From contig NZ_CALEMI010000123.1 in NCBI RefSeq assembly GCF_937910895.1, positions 1 through 39,383 on the forward strand: a stretch of 39,383 nt of DNA. Direction: 5' to 3'. The DNA is from an uncultured Dokdonia sp. (GTDB lineage: Bacteria > Bacteroidota > Bacteroidia > Flavobacteriales > Flavobacteriaceae). Each line of letters opens with the position of its first letter. The stretch's first letter is position 1. Made by a program: the position numbers and the translations under genes. Positions 16,192 to 24,690 of the stretch are shown piece after piece. The notes under the pieces are model-generated. The model did no database searches and had not been told where the DNA came from. It saw nothing but the letters and a program-made list of their open reading frames with translations.

Positions 16192-16353
16192 TTAATTATT
16201 TTTTGGATTATTGAGTATGACCAAGGCGGCAATAACACCAGGGACCCATCCACATAGCCAAAGTAAGAAAACGATTAATACAGATCCACATCCTCTTCCT
16301 ATAACGGAAAGTGGCGGGAAAAATATGGCTAAAAGTACACGCCAGAAACTCAT
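16192..16353 (-). CDS. Pmp3/YqaE family small membrane protein
   Basis: A 53-residue gene translated from the reverse complement: MSFWRVLLAIFFPPLSV, then IGRGCGSVLIVFLLWLCGWV, then PGVIAALVILNNPKNN. The FFPPL....G.G....LL....G..PG..AA..I pattern is diagnostic for UPF0057/Pmp3 proteolipids, which have two transmembrane helices and a stress or membrane-potential role in other organisms. The length is exactly normal. Its stop is one base from the start of the lipoprotein gene downstream. The promoter is predicted 69 bases upstream. Confidence 0.9.
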   Translation of the reverse strand: MSFWRVLLAIFFPPLSVIGRGCGSVLIVFLLWLCGWVPGVIAALVILNNPKNN

Positions 16354-16421
16354 AAGATTTGATTTTTATACTACTTCTCAGTAGAATATGATTGATTGAT
16401 GAATACTATACGTCTGCAAAA

Positions 16422-16452
16422 GAAAGATATTGTTACATCTTTCACTATTCAA
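16422..16452 (-). promoter_or_regulatory. Predicted promoter of the Pmp3-lipoprotein operon
   Basis: On the minus strand: TTG (16452-16450), a 20-base spacer, then TATCTTTC (16429-16422), one mismatch from TAnnTTTG. It leaves a 68-base leader. Confidence 0.5.
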
Positions 16453-16453
16453 A

Positions 16454-16608
16454 ACCTATGTTTTTTATAGTAGCGTTTTAAACCATTATGATAGATAAGC
16501 TTTTTATTTTAATCATACTCGAATGTAGCTTCTTATAAGGCTAGCCCCTCTACATACCCTTGTTTATTCAAAGTTTACAAGATAAGCCTCAATTTTAAAC
16601 TTCATTAA
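16454..16608. other. Non-coding stretch before the TPR remnant
   Basis: AT-rich, with stops in all frames. I see no hairpin, repeat or small gene. It forms most of the about 500-base gap between the Pmp3 gene and lysS. Confidence 0.4.
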
Positions 16609-16782
16609 ATATCCTATTTTCACCCCAAAGAAGCGAGTACCTGTTTAAATCTTGGTAATAAGCTAGCAAAACTTGACAGATCCGATGAGGCTTTAGAAAG
16701 CTATCAAAAAGCACTAGCACTAGACCCTGACAATAAAAAAATTCAAGATGCCATAAATACCATGAAAGAGAATATTAAATAG
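16609..16782 (+). pseudogene. TPR-motif gene remnant
   Basis: A 57-codon open stretch between stops, with no usable start. It reads ISYFHPKEASTCLNLGNKLA, KLDRSDEALESYQKALALDP, then DNKKIQDAINTMKENIK and TAG. This is one complete tetratricopeptide unit plus a capping helix, the usual C-terminal end of TPR-bearing serine hydrolases or lipoproteins in this phylum. The part upstream is not recognisable, so the gene appears to be decayed. Confidence 0.6.
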
Positions 16783-16806
16783 AACAAATTCCTCCTCATA
16801 ATAACA

Positions 16807-16837
16807 TTGAATTTTAATGAAGTAACGAGTATCTTTG
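16807..16837 (+). promoter_or_regulatory. lysS promoter
   Basis: TTG (16807-16809), a 20-base spacer, then TATCTTTG (16830-16837), a perfect Bacteroidota -7 box, 20 bases before the lysS ATG. Confidence 0.75.
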
Positions 16838-16857
16838 CACGCTTAAAACAATAGTGT

Positions 16858-18549
16858 ATGGCACTCTCAGAACAAGAACAAGTACGTCGTGATAAATTAT
16901 CACGCTTGCGCGAAATGGGTATCGACCCCTATCCCGCTCCTTTATATCCAGTGAATAATACATCTACCAAGATAAAACAGGACTATAAAGAAGGGATGAA
17001 GGTAATCATTGCAGGGCGTTTGATGTCTAGACGTATTCAAGGGTCTGCTTCTTTTGCTGAGCTTCAAGATGCAGAAGGACGTGTTCAAGTGTATTTTAAT
17101 CGTGATGAGATTTGTACGGGAGACGATAAGTCAAAGTATAACGAAGTCTACAAAAAACTATTGGACATTGGAGATTTTGTAGGAATCGAAGGTGAATTGT
17201 TTACCACCAAAGTAGGAGAAATCACCGTGATGGTGAAGAATTTCATTTTACTAAGCAAATCCTTACGTCCCTTACCGCAGCCTAGAGTAGACGAAGACGG
17301 AAAGATACACGATGAGTTTAATGACCCAGAATTACGCTATCGTCAGCGATATGTAGATCTTGTCGTCAATCCAAAAGTAAAAGACACTTTTGTAAAACGC
17401 ACGCAAATCACCACCGCGATACGCGATTTTTATAATGAGATGGGATTCCTAGAAGTAGAAACTCCAATCCTTCAACCTATTCCAGGCGGTGCTTCTGCAC
17501 GCCCATTTATGACCCATCACAATGCGCTAGACATTCCTTTATATCTGCGTGTTGCCAATGAGTTATACCTAAAACGATTAATCGTGGGAGGTTTTGATGG
17601 CGTATATGAGTTTGCAAAAGATTTCCGTAATGAAGGGATGGATCGTACACACAATCCAGAATTTACGGTGATGGAGATGTATGCTGCTTACAAAGATTAC
17701 CATTGGATGATGGACACCACAGAGAAGTTACTTGAGAAAGTAGCGATAAAACTTCATGGTACGGCTGATGTGCCTTTCGGCGAAAATATCATTAGCTATA
17801 AAGCTCCTTACAAGCGTATCGGAATTCTGGATGCTATTAAGGAACATACAGGCTATGATTTATATCAAAAATCGGAAGAAGAAGTCCGTGATGCTGCCAA
17901 AGCTCTAGGGCTTGAAGTAGATAGTACCATGGGTATCGGAAAACTCATTGATGAGATTTTTGGAGAGAAGTGTGAGCATTTATACATCCAGCCTACTTTT
18001 ATCATGGATCATCCCGTAGAGATGAGTCCGCTGACGAAGAAACACCGAAGTAAAGAAGGATTGACTGAACGTTTTGAACTCATGGTGAATGGGAAAGAAC
18101 TTGCCAATGCCTATACAGAGTTGAATGATCCTATCGATCAACGTGAGCGTTTTGAAGATCAATTGAAGCTTTCTGAAAAAGGAGATGATGAAGCGATGTT
18201 CATCGATCAAGACTTCTTACGCGCCTTAGAATACGGAATGCCTCCTACCTCTGGAATCGGTATCGGGATTGACCGTCTTGCGATGTTTATGACCAACAAT
18301 CAGTCGATACAAGAAGTGTTATTCTTCCCTCAAATGAAACCAGAGAAGAAAGCCTTAGAACTTAACGACAATGAAAAAGCGATCTTTGAAGTTCTCAAAA
18401 AAGAAAAAAGCATCGAACTTAATGCACTTAAAACGGCTTCTGGATTAAGCAACAAAGGATGGGACAAAGGGATTAAAGGCCTTACCAAACTAGGCGTTGC
18501 TAAGGTCACTAAGGATGATGCTGGGCTTACCGTAACGTTAGACAATTAA
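16858..18549 (+). CDS. lysS: Class II lysyl-tRNA synthetase with C-terminal extension
   Basis: LysRS charges tRNA-Lys with lysine in the cytosol. An N-terminal OB-fold anticodon-binding domain (about 50-145; IIAGRLMSRRIQGSASFAEL) is followed by the class II core. Motif 1 surrounds FLEVETPILQPIPGGASA, motif 2 is DFRNEGMDRTHNPEFTVMEM, and motif 3 is GIGIGIDRLAMFMTN with its ATP-binding arginine. The core ends near residue 500 at LFFPQMKPE. About 65 extra residues then follow (ELNDNEKAIFEVLKKEKSIE, LNALKTASGLSNKGWDKGIK) that look like a winged helix; I recall this tail in Bacteroidota enzymes. The total of 563 residues is about 60 more than E. coli LysS. Confidence 0.97.
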   Translation: MALSEQEQVRRDKLSRLREMGIDPYPAPLYPVNNTSTKIKQDYKEGMKVIIAGRLMSRRIQGSASFAELQDAEGRVQVYFNRDEICTGDDKSKYNEVYKKLLDIGDFVGIEGELFTTKVGEITVMVKNFILLSKSLRPLPQPRVDEDGKIHDEFNDPELRYRQRYVDLVVNPKVKDTFVKRTQITTAIRDFYNEMGFLEVETPILQPIPGGASARPFMTHHNALDIPLYLRVANELYLKRLIVGGFDGVYEFAKDFRNEGMDRTHNPEFTVMEMYAAYKDYHWMMDTTEKLLEKVAIKLHGTADVPFGENIISYKAPYKRIGILDAIKEHTGYDLYQKSEEEVRDAAKALGLEVDSTMGIGKLIDEIFGEKCEHLYIQPTFIMDHPVEMSPLTKKHRSKEGLTERFELMVNGKELANAYTELNDPIDQRERFEDQLKLSEKGDDEAMFIDQDFLRALEYGMPPTSGIGIGIDRLAMFMTNNQSIQEVLFFPQMKPEKKALELNDNEKAIFEVLKKEKSIELNALKTASGLSNKGWDKGIKGLTKLGVAKVTKDDAGLTVTLDN

Positions 18550-18585
18550 AATTCAATAAAACCCAAATCTATAAACACAAATATT

Positions 18586-19515
18586 ATGCTTAAAAAACAA
18601 TTTCTTTTCACACTTATAGTAGCATCCTTATTGTACTCTTGTTCTTCTGATTCTGATGAAGACACTGAGTTAGCAAGTTGTCTTTCTATAGAACTTGACA
18701 GTCCTAATATTAGTGCAACACAAATATCACTTAACTATAGTAGTTCATCTACTGCTAATTCTTTTGAAATAGAATATGGTATTACTGGCTTCACTTTGGG
18801 TACGGGCACTAGATATATAACTTCCAATGATTTTACAATAGAGAATCTAACCCCAAATACTACCTATGATATTTATGTCACTAGTATTTGTAATGCTCAA
18901 GATCGTAGTGTCCCCGCTGGACTATTTGCTGTTACAACAAGTCAGTCGCAATGTGTTTTCAACAAAACTCTTAGTGCACAGCAGTTTAATTTAGATGAAA
19001 TATTAGTTGTTCTAAGCTATACTGATGATATTTTTATTGAAGATTTTGAATATGAATATGGAGTAGAAGGCTTTACCCTTGGAACAGGGGTCGTGATTAA
19101 TGATTCTTCATCAATCATAGACATTACAGACTTTGATCCTTCCACTACCTATGACATCTACGCTAGAGCTAGATGTTCTGGAGCAGATTATAGTTCTTAT
19201 GCAATTACAACATTTACAACTTCAGAGAGTTGTCCAAAACCAACTGGATTACAAGCTATATTTAATGGAGGATCTTGTGGTAACAGGCAATATACTCTTG
19301 ATTGGGATTATATGATAGCAAGTTCTAATGCCTCATTTTTTGATGTATCTATTCCTAGTGATGAATCTACACCACCAGTAAGTCAATTTACAACGTCTAA
19401 TACCCAAATAACGCTTTCTCCTTTTTCTTGTGGTGACACTAGATATTTTTACGTCAGGGCAAATTGTTTAGATGGTAATGTTTCAGAATGGGCTGGACCG
19501 ATTCCGTTTAATTAA
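18586..19515 (+). CDS. Fibronectin-III-like repeat lipoprotein
   Basis: 309 residues. The lipoprotein signal ends LLYSC (C19), followed by SSDSDEDTE, a strong surface-export pattern. Three repeats of about 90 residues show the Fn3 hallmarks FEIEYGITGFTLGTGT, LTPNTTYDIYVTSIC and FDPSTTYDIYARARC, with two Cys per repeat. Their wording is close to the Fn3-like repeats of the large gene at 36415. It probably has an adhesion or binding role on the cell surface. It lies 36 bases after lysS and could be read through from it. Confidence 0.82.
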   Translation: MLKKQFLFTLIVASLLYSCSSDSDEDTELASCLSIELDSPNISATQISLNYSSSSTANSFEIEYGITGFTLGTGTRYITSNDFTIENLTPNTTYDIYVTSICNAQDRSVPAGLFAVTTSQSQCVFNKTLSAQQFNLDEILVVLSYTDDIFIEDFEYEYGVEGFTLGTGVVINDSSSIIDITDFDPSTTYDIYARARCSGADYSSYAITTFTTSESCPKPTGLQAIFNGGSCGNRQYTLDWDYMIASSNASFFDVSIPSDESTPPVSQFTTSNTQITLSPFSCGDTRYFYVRANCLDGNVSEWAGPIPFN

Positions 19516-19551
19516 CCAATGTAAATTCATAAAAATTAACGTATTACACAC

Positions 19552-19584
19552 AAAAAGACCTGCTTTTCTCAAGTAGGTTTTTTA
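19552..19584 (+). terminator. Terminator after the Fn3-like lipoprotein
   Basis: A5-G-ACCTGCTT pairs with AAGTAGGTTTTTT (one G-T pair), ending in a T6 tract. Confidence 0.75.
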
Positions 19585-19595
19585 TATTCTTTACA

Positions 19596-19611
19596 CGCTT
19601 TCGCGAAAGCG
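19596..19611. repeat. Iterated palindrome copy 6 (intergenic)
   Basis: 16-base form, 11 bases after the terminator and upstream of a promoter. Confidence 0.9.
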
Positions 19612-19637
19612 TAAAATACCCGTAAAAACACCTATTT

Positions 19638-19664
19638 TTGAAAAACAGATTCTAATTATTTTTG
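19638..19664 (+). promoter_or_regulatory. Predicted promoter of the 19699 lipoprotein gene
   Basis: TTG (19638-19640), a 16-base spacer, then TATTTTTG (19657-19664). TATTTTTGAAAA also occurs at 19633, 24 bases earlier, so two overlapping promoters or a direct repeat are possible. Confidence 0.5.
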
Positions 19665-19698
19665 AAAATTATTAATTAACCAAAACCATTATATCCCC

Positions 19699-21309
19699 AT
19701 GAAAAAAATCTACACATTTTTATCTGTAGGACTTGTATTACTCTTGTGTACCGCGTGTCCTGGTCCTGACAACCATTCGGGAGACAAACCTGACGTAACC
19801 ATCCAAACCTACAAAGTGAGTATTGACTCTGTGTCTACTGCAAATGCACCAGCATTACAGTCGTTTGCGCATGCCACTTCGGGAGCAGACTGGCTGTTAT
19901 TTGCGGGACGTACTAATCAAGATTCTTTAATAGGCGGACTACACAATTTAAGTGCTAATTATGCAGATAAATCTTTTATTCCGCGATCTTATAATCAAAA
20001 TATTTATGCTTATAATTTGGCAGAAGACAAGGTGTCAAGCATTAATTACACATCATTTTTAGATGATTTAAAAGTAAATTTATGTAAAGATCCCTCGTCT
20101 GAGATGTGTCAATCGTTATCCAATGGAGATTATGATTTTACATCTATTTTTGTTAACTCAAATCCGCTTGTCACACAAGATGACAATGGATATTTATATG
20201 TGATAGGTGGTTATGGCCCTAAGAGTTTTGAGTATTTTGAAGAAACTCCTAACTGGAAAAATGATACCACGGCAACAGATAAAAAGAAGCAAGAATACAT
20301 CACCTATAATCAGGTAGCAAGATTAAACATAGCCTCTATGATCAAACTTGCAAAAAAGCAAACACTAAGTGATGCAGAATGGTCAGACGTTTTTCGTTAT
20401 GACACAGCAACTGCTCTTGTAAGTACTGGTGGAGAAGTCTTTAAAATGGGAGCTACTTTTTATGTAGCGGGAGGGCACAATTTTACGAGCAATAGCCAAA
20501 AATATCTAGATGCGGTATATCCGTTTTCAGTATCTCCTTCTGAAACAACCATATCTTTAGGGGTGAGTGTATCAACTCCTATTTCTGATGTATCTGATCC
20601 TACAGATTCTGTGGCTGACAATAATTCTATTTTTAGACGTAGAGATGGGCCTGTAGTGCCTTCTATGTATTATAATGAGACTTATAAAAAAATGGAGCAA
20701 AGTCTTACATTTTACGGAGGTGTGTTTAAACCGGGAGAAGATTTACAAGCATGGAATGATGCGCTTTATGTACATCCAGATTGGGCAACAGGAAATAAAT
20801 TGTATACCAATGATACTGCTTACAATCAAAATAACTACAATGTATATGCCTGTGGTAACTTTGTAGGGTTTGATAGTGATACTAATTTATTACATACGTT
20901 CTTATTAGGAGGTATTGGAGACGGAAAACCCTCTAGTGCATTATCTGGTTTTTCAAATACAGGATTACATATTACCATGGATGTACAAAAGCAGCCTATG
21001 CAAAGTGCCATTGTAGATACGCTTAAAAATGTATTTGGAAATACTTCTAATTTTTATGGTGCTGAATCTATTTTAATTAAAAATGAAAGTAGTATTTTTT
21101 CTAAGGTACCTTATGAAGTGAATGGCAAAAAGATTATGGAAAATACAGAAATCATTGATTTAAAAACAACTATAGGTACAAAAAGTGAGATTGTTATAGG
21201 TCATATATATGGTGGTATAGAATCCTACGAGTCTAATCCTGGAACGTATGGAAAAGGCAAATCTGCGGCTTCTAATAGGGTATGGCAAGTAACACTTACT
21301 AAAGAATAA
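19699..21309 (+). CDS. Large hypothetical lipoprotein, possible kelch/propeller
   Basis: 536 residues. The signal ends LLLCTAC (C20), followed by PGPDNHSGDKPD. Several blocks read like propeller blades (DNGYLYVIGGYGPKSFEYFE, GATFYVAGGHNF, LLHTFLLGGIGDG), i.e. V.GG motifs spaced roughly every 50-100 residues as in kelch proteins but with long inserts. No catalytic residues are evident. Single gene flanked by its own promoter and terminator. Family not recognised with certainty. Confidence 0.78.
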   Translation: MKKIYTFLSVGLVLLLCTACPGPDNHSGDKPDVTIQTYKVSIDSVSTANAPALQSFAHATSGADWLLFAGRTNQDSLIGGLHNLSANYADKSFIPRSYNQNIYAYNLAEDKVSSINYTSFLDDLKVNLCKDPSSEMCQSLSNGDYDFTSIFVNSNPLVTQDDNGYLYVIGGYGPKSFEYFEETPNWKNDTTATDKKKQEYITYNQVARLNIASMIKLAKKQTLSDAEWSDVFRYDTATALVSTGGEVFKMGATFYVAGGHNFTSNSQKYLDAVYPFSVSPSETTISLGVSVSTPISDVSDPTDSVADNNSIFRRRDGPVVPSMYYNETYKKMEQSLTFYGGVFKPGEDLQAWNDALYVHPDWATGNKLYTNDTAYNQNNYNVYACGNFVGFDSDTNLLHTFLLGGIGDGKPSSALSGFSNTGLHITMDVQKQPMQSAIVDTLKNVFGNTSNFYGAESILIKNESSIFSKVPYEVNGKKIMENTEIIDLKTTIGTKSEIVIGHIYGGIESYESNPGTYGKGKSAASNRVWQVTLTKE

Positions 21310-21340
21310 AAGAAGAAAAGAATAGCGTATATCTCTTGAT

Positions 21341-21379
21341 AAAAAAGCCTTTTATGTCCTGTACATGAAAGGCTTTTTT
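21341..21379. terminator. Terminator after the 19699 lipoprotein gene
   Basis: AAAAAAGCCTTTTATG pairs with CATGAAAGGCTTTTTT (one bulge) around a short loop, ending in T6. Confidence 0.85.
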
Positions 21380-21462
21380 ATGTGTTTTATTTTTTTAGTA
21401 ATGAATTTATCATAAGCTCGACACAATACCTGTACTTCACATTATTTTATTATAAGACAGTT

Positions 21463-21849
21463 ATGGAAACAGATTATCAGAAAGACATCATCATATTTGA
21501 CGGAGAATGTAATTTATGCAATGGTGTTATAGGTTGGCTTATAAAATTTGCTCCTACTGCAATGTTTGATTTTATCCCCTTTCAATCTCCTAAAGGACAG
21601 CAACTTTTACAGGATTACAATAAACCCACAGATAGATTAGATACTGTAATTCTTATCAATCAAACAGGCATACATACCCATTCTGATGGATTTTTAAAAA
21701 TCGTAGCTGAAATCCCAAAGTGGAAACGCGTTGCTGCATTACTTGCTTTTATTCCTAGAATGCTTAGAGATTATGTTTATAAAACAGCTTCCCGCCATCG
21801 AGTCAAATGGTTTGGGGTTTCTAAAAGTTGTACGATAGATTTCAGATAA
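21463..21849 (+). CDS. DCC-family (DUF393) thiol-disulfide oxidoreductase-like protein
   Basis: 128 residues from the ATG at 21463. The open frame begins earlier at 21382, but that ATG sits directly after the preceding terminator, and the extra residues (MFYFFSNEFIISSTQ...) are not conserved-looking. The family signature IIFDGECNLCNGVIGWLI (9-26) has D13, C16 and C19, the DxxCxxC that names the family. SDGFLKIVAEI, LAFIPRMLRDYVYKTASRHR and a final Cys in SKSCTIDFR follow. The fold is thioredoxin-like. The cellular substrate is unknown. Confidence 0.9.
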   Translation: METDYQKDIIIFDGECNLCNGVIGWLIKFAPTAMFDFIPFQSPKGQQLLQDYNKPTDRLDTVILINQTGIHTHSDGFLKIVAEIPKWKRVAALLAFIPRMLRDYVYKTASRHRVKWFGVSKSCTIDFR

Positions 21850-21861
21850 TATACTATAAAG

Positions 21862-21890
21862 AAACGGATGGCGAGAACCATCCGTTTTTT
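21862..21890 (+). terminator. Terminator of the DCC gene
   Basis: AAACGGATGG pairs with CCATCCGTTT around CGAGAA, followed by more T residues. Confidence 0.9.
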
Positions 21891-21894
21891 TTTA

Positions 21895-22167
21895 AAACAC
21901 CACTCTTTTGAGATAAGTAATGTATGATTCCTAATAAATTAGGATGAGAGTGACGCTTGCCAAATACATCTTGACTGTCTTACAATGAGTATCTATAGTT
22001 AACCTACTTTTTAACTTTTTACTACAAAAACCACCTATAGACACGTATTCATAAACAGCAATTTATATTCAGCATTTGTTCACTTACTAACAGCAAGTTA
22101 CCATCACTTTTCTATCTACACGTAAAACCCGATAGCATTTTACTTACTACCGGGTTTCTCGCACCAC
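21895..22167. other. Gene-free stretch
   Basis: No start-led frame of useful length on either strand. The only structure seen is a weak inverted repeat AAACCCG.TAG / CTA.CGGGTTT around 22125-22157. Confidence 0.4.
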
Positions 22168-22205
22168 ACAACAAAGCACAACACTCTACTATTGTGCTTT
22201 GTTGT
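22168..22205 (-). terminator. Perfect hairpin at the 3' end of yiaA
   Basis: A 14-base perfect stem (22168-22181 with 22192-22205, ACAACAAAGCACAA/TTGTGCTTTGTTGT) begins at the base next to the yiaA stop codon. It lacks a T tract on the minus strand, so a protective hairpin is as likely as termination. Confidence 0.55.
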
Positions 22206-22661
22206 CTACTTCTCTTTTTGTTCTATAAACTTAACATCTCTTGTATTCTTTTGTACTGCAATAGCCGCAAAGAGACTCAAGAAAAATGAGATCCCATAAA
22301 AGCCTTTTTCACTCAGATCTAATTCTGCATTCCATAAACCTATAACGAGTAATAATATAGAGGTCAAAGTAACAAACCAACTAACTCCATAGTAAATATC
22401 GGTTACGGGAATTCCTTCTAGTTTATCTCTTACCGTTTTTTGAACGGAAATCACTGAAAATAAACCAAATAACAAGATGGTGAAGTAATAACCTTTTTCG
22501 TTAAGATCCATCGTAGCATTCCATAATCCCACGCAAAAAGAGACCATCCCGATGAGTAAAGATGCCCAAGATGCCGATATAAAAGCGGCTGTCGGTTTAT
22601 TGTTAAAATCCTCTTTTACTTTTTCCTTTTTTTCTGTTTGAATTTTTACTTGATTTTCCAT
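22206..22661 (-). CDS. yiaA: YiaA/YiaB-family inner membrane protein
   Basis: 151 residues from the ATG complementary to 22659-22661. The open frame starts 27 bases earlier but adds only a non-conserved MTLTLKHTT. Four transmembrane helices lie at about 24-47, 57-75, 90-110 and 120-137. The protein is an internal duplication: [17 protein letters not shown] in the first half corresponds to [17 protein letters not shown] in the second, and [20 protein letters not shown] closely follows E. coli YiaA. Its biochemical role is not established. It is a single gene. Confidence 0.9.
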   Translation of the reverse strand: MENQVKIQTEKKEKVKEDFNNKPTAAFISASWASLLIGMVSFCVGLWNATMDLNEKGYYFTILLFGLFSVISVQKTVRDKLEGIPVTDIYYGVSWFVTLTSILLLVIGLWNAELDLSEKGFYGISFFLSLFAAIAVQKNTRDVKFIEQKEK

Positions 22662-23024
22662 TGTTGTGTGTTTTAATGTTAATGTCATTTAGTATTGTAT
22701 TTCCAAAAGAATAACGATGTGGTACGTATGCATAATTCTTAGTATCACAAGTATTATAATTTTTAAAAAGTTGGAGTCCGCGATGGCAACAATAAAGGGT
22801 AACTTTTAACGTACCCGATCTGTATTTCCGTTTTCCACTTTAAAAAATAATCTGCTCCACTACTTAAAATCCATGATCCATTGGTTAAATGACAGGGCAA
22901 ATATGCAATGGCCTATTCAGTTTAAAAATCAAATTTTTATCAAAAACTTATGATATATTTATAATTTTTAAACTAATTACTCATATTTTAAAGTACATTT
23001 GGATGATATTACTTACGATATTAT
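22662..23024. other. Gene-free divergent intergenic region
   Basis: 363 bases between yiaA and the 23025 gene, with no credible small gene. Only a -7 box for the 23025 gene was seen. Confidence 0.45.
22994..23001 (+). promoter_or_regulatory. -7 box of the 23025 gene
   Basis: TACATTTG, a perfect TAnnTTTG, 23 bases before the ATG. No TTG is found at -33. Confidence 0.45.
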
Positions 23025-24506
23025 ATGACACTTTTTGATATAATAAACTCACTCTCCACAGAAGATTATGAAAAATTCAAATCCTATCTGCGTCATAAAA
23101 ACAAACGCTCTGACACAAAAAACATAGCGCTCCTTAAACTATTAAGGCAATCGCACCTTCCTACAAACATTGATAATACACTCTATGGAAAAGCTTCTAA
23201 AAACGCATATCATGCCTTGTGTAAAAGACTCCATGACAACGTAATTGATTTTATAGCCAGCAATAGTCTAGCATCTGAAACTACCGAAGAGTTTGATGTT
23301 TTAAAACGTATTCTTACTGCTCGTATTCTATACGAACAAGAAGTATATAGCGCTGCCCAAAAGACGCTTCAAAAAGCAGTAACTATAGCAAAAACCCATG
23401 ACTTGTATAGCATGCTAGGCGAAATATATCATACCCAAATACAATACGCACACATACACCCTGAAATAAATCTTCCTGAATTGATCCAAGAATTTCACAC
23501 CAACCAAAAGCGCCACCAACATCAAGAGAATCTCAACTTAGCTTACGCATATATTAAGGATCGGATTTCAAAAACAAACAATACCGTTACAGAAGATGTC
23601 AACCAACTTCTTACGGATGCTTTTCAAAAATTCAATATCAATATTGATGAATCGCTCACCTTTAAATCGCTGTACCAATTACTTGAAATCATCAATACCG
23701 TAGCGCGATTAGAAAACAATTATTATGATGCTTTGCCCTTTTTTGAACGTGTGTATACAGAGATTACCGTTAAAAAAACGATGACCAATAAGCATCTATA
23801 TTACCATATTCACTTGCTTTATTTCATGGCAAACGCTTATTTCAGGAATCGGCAGTTTGAGCAAGCGACTGCATATCTTGATGTGATGAAAGAACGTATG
23901 CAAGAAGAGCGGGGTTCTTATGAATTCCGCTTTCGCGAAAGCGAACTCTTACTACGCACCCTCCTTCTCAATTACACCGGAAAGGCTACCGAAGCTATTG
24001 GATTATTGGAAACTCATATTGAAAAAATAACAAGAAAAAATAAAACACAAAATCCCGATCTCATCCTTGTGTTATGTATTTGTCTCACGCAACAAGAACA
24101 ACATAAACAAGCATTGAGTGTGCTTAATAAATTAAAACACAGTGTCAACTGGTATGTGACCAAAATGGGAGAAGACTGGATGATCAAACATGATCTGCTT
24201 CAATTGATCACCCATATCGAACTAGAAAACAGTGATCTTGTCGAATCCCTTTTGAAGCGTTTTAAGCGCACCTATAAACACGTTATTCGTCACGAAAACA
24301 GGTTGCAAGATTTTCTTAAAACGGTAGAAATTATTTATAAATACCCAGAAGAAGTAAAAGGAGTTCGCTTTCGCGAAAGCGTAAAAAACCTCTTTACTAC
24401 AGAGAATAAAGCCAAAGAAGATATTTTTATGTTGAGTTATTTTGCTTGGATTCTTTCAAAAACAATGCATAAACCCTTGTACGAAACCACACTGGAATTG
24501 TTATAG
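23025..24506 (+). CDS. Cytosolic helical-repeat (TPR-like) protein
   Basis: 493 residues, no signal peptide or membrane helix. The N-terminus (MTLFDIINSLSTEDYEKFKS, YLRHKNKRSDTKNIALLKLL) is a compact helical domain. From about residue 95 helix pairs of 34-40 residues recur (LYEQEVYSAAQKTLQKAVTI; YFRNRQFEQATAYLDVMKER; GKATEAIGLLETHIEKI; QKQALSVLNKLKHS-like), as in TPR solenoids. Two palindrome copies lie inside it, encoding FRFRES (from R302) and RFRESV (from R448), unusual in one gene. No partner is evident. It is probably a scaffold or regulator. Confidence 0.8.
   Translation: MTLFDIINSLSTEDYEKFKSYLRHKNKRSDTKNIALLKLLRQSHLPTNIDNTLYGKASKNAYHALCKRLHDNVIDFIASNSLASETTEEFDVLKRILTARILYEQEVYSAAQKTLQKAVTIAKTHDLYSMLGEIYHTQIQYAHIHPEINLPELIQEFHTNQKRHQHQENLNLAYAYIKDRISKTNNTVTEDVNQLLTDAFQKFNINIDESLTFKSLYQLLEIINTVARLENNYYDALPFFERVYTEITVKKTMTNKHLYYHIHLLYFMANAYFRNRQFEQATAYLDVMKERMQEERGSYEFRFRESELLLRTLLLNYTGKATEAIGLLETHIEKITRKNKTQNPDLILVLCICLTQQEQHKQALSVLNKLKHSVNWYVTKMGEDWMIKHDLLQLITHIELENSDLVESLLKRFKRTYKHVIRHENRLQDFLKTVEIIYKYPEEVKGVRFRESVKNLFTTENKAKEDIFMLSYFAWILSKTMHKPLYETTLELL
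23928..23943. repeat. Iterated palindrome copy 7 (in the 23025 gene)
   Basis: 16-base form read as RFRES. Confidence 0.9.
24366..24381. repeat. Iterated palindrome copy 8 (in the 23025 gene)
   Basis: 16-base form read as RFRES-V, 438 bases after copy 7 and in the same reading phase. Confidence 0.9.
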
Positions 24507-24690
24507 GTAGAAACATACACTATTATTAATTTTTCATTTGAACAGCACAAATACACTAGTAAAATCAAGGAATCTCAGTTTTTTTGCTACTCTCATAACA
24601 AAACACCAATATATTACAAGGCTTTAACAATATATTCACAAAATCCCCTTCTAACAATACTTATCTTTTGTGCATCCTAAAAAACTCATT

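Noticed and set aside
24507-24690. Possible small gene between the helical-repeat and metzincin genes
   Set aside because: No start-led frame longer than about 20 codons with plausible content on either strand.
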